From: Nonomuraea aurantiaca
Lineage (GTDB): Bacteria > Actinomycetota > Actinomycetes > Streptosporangiales > Streptosporangiaceae
Assembly (NCBI RefSeq): GCF_020215705.1
Contig: NZ_JAIWNB010000009.1
Span: 280,839-344,838 of the forward strand
DNA: 64,000 bases
Direction of reading: 5' to 3'
Shown here piece after piece: positions 62,701 through 64,000 of this stretch; positions within the stretch are counted from its first letter, which is position 1; the number at the start of each line of letters is the position of its first letter. The notes beneath the pieces were generated by a model that was not told where the DNA came from, did not search any database, and worked only from the letters and a program-made list of their open reading frames with translations. The position numbers and the translations under genes are program-made.

Positions 62701-63824
62701 GCCCGTTGCAGCAGCGCGATCGCGGGCAGCCCGATCTCCCCCCGGTCGAACGGGCTCGGCTCCAGCGCGGCGTACCTGTCGCGGTAGCGCAGCACGATGT
62801 CGACGATGTCGTTCTCGGCCGTCTCGATGGAACGTGCCAAACGGCGCCGATACTCTCTGTTGTGTGTGGCCAGGATGTCCCCGGACACGTCGGGCAGATC
62901 CTCGAGCTCGGCCGGTGCGATCGGCACGGCCAGGCCGCACACCCCGTCGACGGTCAGCTCGTAGCCCTTCTGGAGGAACACGACCACGGCGATGGTGCGC
63001 AGCGCGGCCAGGTCCAGCCGCTTGTCGCAGCAGGTGGTGAGCACTCGGTCGAGGTCGGTCATGCTCAGCCCGGTCTTGCGGGCCAGCCGGACGAACCTGT
63101 TGACCCGCTCGAACCACGCGAACCCGGCACCGACCAGTCGCCGACCGTCTATTGCCGTAGGAGCCTCATTTCCCCCATTGACGAAGAACGTGGACGGCGG
63201 CCGCTGCGGATCCTCGCTCTGATAGACCAGCTCGCGTACCTCGACCGTGGTCAGCCCGGTCGCCCGCCTGAACCGCTCGACGTCCGCCAGCGCGCTGAGC
63301 GGCTCGTCCGCGCCGAGCCCGTAGTCGGCTCTGAGCTGGTCTTCCGAGGTGACCGGTACGGTCACGACCTGGACGTCCTCGGCCGAGAGCGCGAGCGACA
63401 ACCGCGCGACCACGTCGGGATCCACGTCGGGAGCGAAGAGCCGGTAGAACTCCTCGGGCGCGACCTTGAGCTGGCGCAGGTACATCGTGAACTGCGCGGC
63501 CGGCAGGGAGAACGGCATCCCGAACGGGTGGCGGGCCGTTCGCAGCGTCTCGTACGGCTCGCTCCCGACGACCGTTTCCAGCACTTCGTTGACGATGTCG
63601 AGGTAGGGCGACTCGGTGAACGTGTGCTCGGCGTCGAGCGGGATCCTGGCCAGATCGGGCCGTCGCGCCAGCAGGTCGGGATCCCGGAAGACGCCGTCCA
63701 GGAGCCTGAGGAGGTCTACGAGATAGGCGGCCGGCGAGTAGACCGATCGGGCTTCGTCCCCCTCCCAGAAGTCGAGTTCGCCGAAGAGCTGCTCATAGCT
63801 GGGTAACGCGTCATCCCTGCGCAA
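50778..63824 (-). CDS. Giant Tc-toxin A-subunit-like protein with hemopexin repeats
   Basis: A 4348-residue protein, far larger than the roughly 2500-residue Photorhabdus TcA. Residues about 25-130 match the VRP1/SpvA-like N-terminus (SPAAYLVDLLRLL, RRPDLARIPL, PYLDIVNEVLETV). About 575-815 hold NGYLD-type repeats, and 1040-2360 about 25 hemopexin-like units (VDAAF-DGKTYLFSGDQYVRYS-GYP). About 2360-2900 is the ABC-toxin/neuraminidase-like region (NYRLWEANRKVFLYPENYL), and 2930-3310 carries more hemopexin units. About 3370-4030 is the shell and pore region, with coiled coils and a hydrophobic tip (ALLGPFIFGTGF, about 3850-3870). About 4030-4340 is the TcB-binding domain (AYVDTDSRGMEITKKVSL). 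TTG 63824 has AGGGGGG upstream. No Sec signal is seen. It opens an operon with two HopA1-like genes. No TcB/TcC nearby. Confidence 0.88.
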   Translation of the reverse strand: MRRDDALPSYEQLFGELDFWEGDEARSVYSPAAYLVDLLRLLDGVFRDPDLLARRPDLARIPLDAEHTFTESPYLDIVNEVLETVVGSEPYETLRTARHPFGMPFSLPAAQFTMYLRQLKVAPEEFYRLFAPDVDPDVVARLSLALSAEDVQVVTVPVTSEDQLRADYGLGADEPLSALADVERFRRATGLTTVEVRELVYQSEDPQRPPSTFFVNGGNEAPTAIDGRRLVGAGFAWFERVNRFVRLARKTGLSMTDLDRVLTTCCDKRLDLAALRTIAVVVFLQKGYELTVDGVCGLAVPIAPAELEDLPDVSGDILATHNREYRRRLARSIETAENDIVDIVLRYRDRYAALEPSPFDRGEIGLPAIALLQRAGRLVAALGVSVGELFDLLEVLESDPSLQRYTTFPILGGTRARTRDCYRILEGSDVASSLWLAQTLLAVGRWMQAGGFSAQELADILGGGTPADDDQVAVLDGIDRRFASVAMSPELFVSRRFGERASQVLHDVLTAYDDGVVSARDERLLRLDRAKARRAVYDAVTDLGLIVKEDFVDLGLDEGLTAKIFANLVFAGRLQSDGALVADGLPKTVAELRLARDYSSFAEPLFKLINSLGNGTASFFPSDLASLGNLREEQQAELYDNLVFNGYLDSEGDVIDPGFFADEANAARFMVNADLDDVAPGVLAELLDRVERFRGERLTLDPEIFAELRVDEAALLASLRFNGYLDEDGVYLDKVALAGLRLDDFGLALEFYPRRRAILDAMKGQIAAFQKETYAFTLDDFVDVADDAIAQRVIDALEGSYLQEGRVLDESAEVELGDGFRPAERVIVAGRIAEILKDEQPYRLDLQAVTELGFDDGERADLVSVLVAAGHLDEALAVPEDRLDYFRAATNALDFTVPGVEDYAKELFFLLHPVAKELAAAVDEITDTLERRAELQQAALWSVLADAFGVPAATVAAICVAVTGGVQEALDVLAVPALMAAEESGEVTAVPPDPHFRQAYRRIRRFALLAAKLGLDPTEVAVSFQDQDLVGKYPEPLALPPGLDRFDAVLDSADGNIYLFGEGGFWTYAKATYALADPRPRPLIELSARFTGLTGVDAAFAHPDGSEWIIGHGGDGGSRVFVKERGGTRWAAKEQVWGKVRNNFDDPQRIDSAFVDEDGKTYLFSGDQYIRYTTPDYTVVDEGYPRGIDEWWQGEGHDTPLPKAFKKSVDASFQDSDGGIHLFTGQRYLAVGGTEEAIADRWGRVRNVFDGAERVDAAYADASGVHLFAGNQVIRYSGSIENDGVRVDDGYPRRIESDYPGIPGQFESGVEAAFADWDGAVHLFKDGRTAKSDGAAVPTAERWGVQAPVLPSGTVDAAFTGLDGKTYLFSGGRYLRYSSADYSVVDLGYPRAIAADWGGLREVGASFVMDGKTYLFGEGGELFDVPLEQENELNAGRLSPALRRRFMEHGLTFAEGVSVSGGDTGTGSGGVSGTTTDWHVVTEQRIDVTLVREAKRIRVQADAGHFYVRYSTRDYATPDVGYPKPVADNWWNLPAALADDPAFTTIDSVFSAGDGQTYLFSGERFVVFDHRHRWWSEPRTLREHWDSIPFTRVDAAFIGKDGRTYVFSGDQYARYSTRDYTRIDDRYPASVPAFWGNVISNLARTGRVDATLVMDATELVEGVEVPRTYTYLFSGNQYVRYEGHDYTTVQEGYPRALAELHREPRLGNLSVTLDGVDAAFADRRNVYLFRGARCHVVSSELYRSYDDLAPVSCAFVEDGAVLVEGPDGWGRLSAIEGTTVTATPVRPRTLRPVPEEFRTGLDAVLEGADGNTYLFKGPNCFNTRLNRAYPLTEEWGRPRNTIYQDNAVDAAFVGRDGKTYLFSGDQFVVYTGTGDTIDGDPLPIADHWAGLTGVALAYVRDGRTYLFEHPDDEGMLRYLVYSGEDYRQPDDGYPMVTDAGFWEVPGEESAVVPDAVLFEGGTMLLLFGERCVQFDEATGRWSYPRPTERIWRDFGRGLEPGDALRTAFTAADGATYFFFGESYARYADRAFSPLAPIRERWGRALHPFTTVDAACVYGGETTFLFSGDQYIRYTGAEYRYVDPGYPKKIIGNLRQEEAFTGLPEAFEDAVTDRPLDAVLANRRNLYLFVGGACHVVSVTAEADYDLGLLGGVRNTLVERQKVDAALVRGPHTFLFSGDQYVRYSGTEYDTVDDGYPRTIDGSLSQDLDLPHLPDAFADGLDAAFRGLDGGTYLFKGTRYLRADRAEPDQPVNSLWGKVRNAFADGPGIEAAFAGPTGELYAFKQGQYIRYQPNDLEYVAAGYPRTVKDDWGDLPAAFEEAGPDGAFVFEGRTYLLRDDEYVRYSGAYDTVDRTFPQPIKHRWSDTADYRLSDLHTIVRFVELARSRPDGLAAFLLNGSAAVEDPYQYLADLFGWDADELRWAKRNAALLMAGPPEEDRFEIEFVLKLVDVFAVAGLFDAGPSTIYTDVWSRAFGMTPAPEAANTALAGLLERTCSPADWVTLSGQIHDELNLLKRDALAPSAIIRLDGFRSTRDLYEKYLIDVDMGGTGRTSRVREAIAATQLFVHRYLLDLEEVPLPPGRDEDEVRRRLKTWWGWLKNYRLWEANRKVFLYPENYLRPELRSDKTPAFEALESDLLQGEITPETVQRVYKRYLDEYTEVSRLAIAGGYVYPEDGADEGTRRLVLFGRTRTEPRRYYYRGAEFRDGVHLSATWEPWLKVDVQIDADRVYPVHAFGRVFVFWTVVETVPVVVTSNTTIDATRTGDTQNVKTPPPLYRVKIYYSFLNLNGEWGTAQLLAADDAQEKQITGVRLYVQASRTVPGGPGGPHDSIIVTCSDAVGVRSAFALTPELYAVKAEGVAEPPRAVRLDKIFAEPDSSPVDEPGAVRFNMPAGTQDRPWLSVDHKGGSFLCRPVTAPSGAEPLLPLDGNPDGLPRWKRIDAAFELPDGRRCFFDNAGKRFKLGTEKLAPIKERWGIIGTGLLRSGVVDAVLVRGGHTYVFSGAEYYRYSGRPFGPPDTGYPKQLDTNPDDLPRWAKVNAAFTLDGTEYFLSFARNEYVDSTNLRDVKRINTRWELPKGTVADSAFVHRDRLYVFAGDTYIRFSGANTADEPRPLRENTEGLPQSGPVGAAFSYEERGYFFDNTAGTYLAPDGRSHPTRELGRLPTAIGTTESVDAAYVDGGRLYLTSGLELVRYTLPKDGTVPDYIDDGYPKKLKSQIKAVIERNRQRYVLGTSEYALLEAGQEPTGQLAYRPVPGNWGGLPEGFQTGFTGVLDGAKLYLFLGADYVVYPSEPTAQRPYEFAGLPHEIVRLTSSTAYRLNKELLTGGVAALLAPETQETDELPAFSVEKSDATTIKVQPQVAGTPSSSHLDFQSANGIYYWEIFFHAPLLIAQALNNAQRFEDARIWYEYVFDPTERVRYWRFLPFLAVDLRALVGSCRADLAELGDDGSAVAAALEPILARLAALAPAFEQAGELSQEDKDFLAGLADTELKDTGLKDIETTLQAMRGTSGLLERIAMIGWLRRQYDLMGDRGKLITAYMDDPFDPHAIAELRPSAYRRAVVMAYIDNLLDWGDLLFRQYTAESVDEARMLYIFAYDLLGERPDVLGPRPLSAAVTYEDLRRLPPAELDELDDELKALTAGGALLEGPGEVHKSVASPYFYVPENSVFFEYWTRVEDRLRKIRQSLDIMGVSLPLPLFEPPADVMALVRGAASGASLDRLTQGMAAPVPHYRFAFVFRKAQDLADKVRQFGNDLLNVLERRDVEELALLQNRQEGTILALTRGIKEAQIKVAEENLAELEASRDGATARVKHYEKLIADGLSPLQVEQLSRMKSGSDAHFVAGGLKIAASIALGVPQALLGPFIFGTGFGGEQIGNALDKVADVSSTLAEGYSTLGELIGVRSEQERTAQDWDLQLNMAKSDVTQLGHQLTSAQHQLTIAQRELAVVTQDIANLEAVAAFMKDKFAGAELYHWMAGRMSGLFFQTYNLAYEMARSAERAYQFERGDTNGEGGYIQPMYWESRRNGLLAGDSLGLDLERLGKAYVDTDSRGMEITKKVSLLGLDPLALLALRGEGRCEFALTEALFDRDFPGHFRRRIRTLSVSFLGADGPLGVYATLTQLDSKTVLAADPKAVKFLLDPKGAPPGTLRPDWRSGQQIALSDIEEYKENNGLFELRLDDDRYLPFEGTGAVSRWRLQLSGPAPAGLSDVVVTVKYSADQGGEVFANAVKGMLKPYPSARYFDVAGEFADEWAQFQEGEDDQLVLPFTPDRFPAMSGRQITGVYPRYELAGRGSVRFLLNGDKRLALNDGNLLRTPGLSVGGNPWVLVLEGDKAALTNLGLVLTYRASVQ
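53880..55030 (-). repeat. Second hemopexin-repeat block of the giant protein
   Basis: About seven or eight hemopexin-like units code for residues about 2930-3310, between the neuraminidase-like region and the pore region, for example VDAVLVRGGHTYVFSGAEYYRYSG and FVHRDRLYVFAGDTYIRFSG. Confidence 0.7.
56735..60710 (-). repeat. First hemopexin-repeat block of the giant protein
   Basis: About 25 units of 45-60 codons, residues about 1040-2360. A typical unit is VDAAFVGRDGKTYLFSGDQF followed by a tyrosine strand and GYP. Alternate units lack the YLFSGDQY core, so the block may be built of unit pairs. It encodes several four-bladed propellers. Confidence 0.8.
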
Positions 63825-63876
63825 TGTGATCCCCCCTGTTTGGATCCCCGTGTGTCAGCCGACCCATGTTCGCCTA

Positions 63877-64000
63877 GTGCTGTGACCGGAAACGATCGCC
63901 GGGTTGGATGACGAGGCTTCAGGCTGCGGAAGTCAGAGGTCGGCCGCCCCAGCGGATGCCTTTCTCGCTTCGGATGCGGGCGCGTTCGCGGCGTTGGGCG
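63877..64000 (-). mobile_element. End of an insertion sequence (partial)
   Basis: From CTA/GTGCTGTGACCGG (63874-63889) to the window edge the sequence looks like one end of an IS, with the 3' end of a transposase frame. Only one side is visible, so the family and target duplication cannot be fixed. Confidence 0.5.
63919..64000 (-). CDS. C-terminal end of a transposase (partial)
   Basis: The frame enters from the right edge and stops at 63919-63921 (TGA). It encodes about 26 residues, ERARIRSEKGIRWGGRPLTS with flanking residues, a basic tail like those of actinomycete IS transposases. The family is not identifiable from this much. It lies about 95 bases upstream of the giant TcA-like gene and on the same strand, so IS-driven or IS-interrupted transcription of that operon is possible. 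Confidence 0.5.
   Translation of the reverse strand, partial: AQRRERARIRSEKGIRWGGRPLTSAA

Noticed and set aside
50778..63824. Hemopexin repeats as evidence for heme uptake
   Set aside because: The repeats sit inside a TcA architecture with VRP1-like and TcB-binding ends, and the genes around it are not heme genes. Binding of other ligands is more likely.

Overview
The window is a GC-rich chromosomal segment from an actinomycete. The gene order DUF2520-panC-nadB-nadC-coaX, the ftsH-folE-folP-folB-folK cluster with hpt, tilS, dacB and ppa beside it, the frequent GTG/TTG starts with 4-base GTGA/ATGA overlaps, and a SAM-IV class riboswitch all point to Actinomycetota. A member of the Streptosporangiales (Nonomuraea-like) is my inference; the sequence alone does not prove the genus. 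No tRNA, rRNA or CRISPR array was seen.

Bases 1-28 kb are mostly conserved housekeeping functions, largely on the minus strand. They comprise CoA and NAD synthesis (an NadB-NadC fusion, panC, coaX, a Rossmann/DUF2520 protein), a methyltransferase, a cytochrome P450, a TerC membrane protein, and a class V aminotransferase under a SAM-IV riboswitch. A DoxX protein and an orphan nuoD coupled to an acyltransferase come next. The folate operon (ftsH-folE-folP-NTF2-like-folB-folK-DUF3180), hpt-tilS-metalloprotease, dacB, ppa, an NlpC/P60 endopeptidase and a one-polypeptide sigma/anti-sigma protein complete this part.

Bases 28-40.5 kb are more accessory: an ABC-F ATPase, a decayed nucleotidyltransferase gene, a repeat-rich Ser/Thr kinase, and a translationally coupled secreted DUF4185 protein-sugar epimerase-like-SDR operon. 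Two TetR regulators with visible operators (one with VC0807 and DUF6069-like membrane proteins, one divergent from an aldo/keto reductase), an APH-like kinase and small secreted proteins follow.

Bases 40.5-48.7 kb hold a GntR-controlled sugar operon: regulator, binding protein, two permeases, a GH38 alpha-mannosidase-like enzyme and an enolase-superfamily dehydratase. It has no ATPase of its own.

Bases 48.7-63.8 kb are the most striking part. A 4348-residue Tc-toxin A-subunit-like protein carries roughly thirty hemopexin-type repeats. Two paralogous proteins with strongly basic N-termini, resembling the HopA1 effector family, follow in the same tightly coupled operon. No TcB or TcC gene is in the window, and the end of an insertion sequence lies just upstream of the giant gene. 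I propose this as a candidate toxin-delivery operon with its own small cargo-like proteins.
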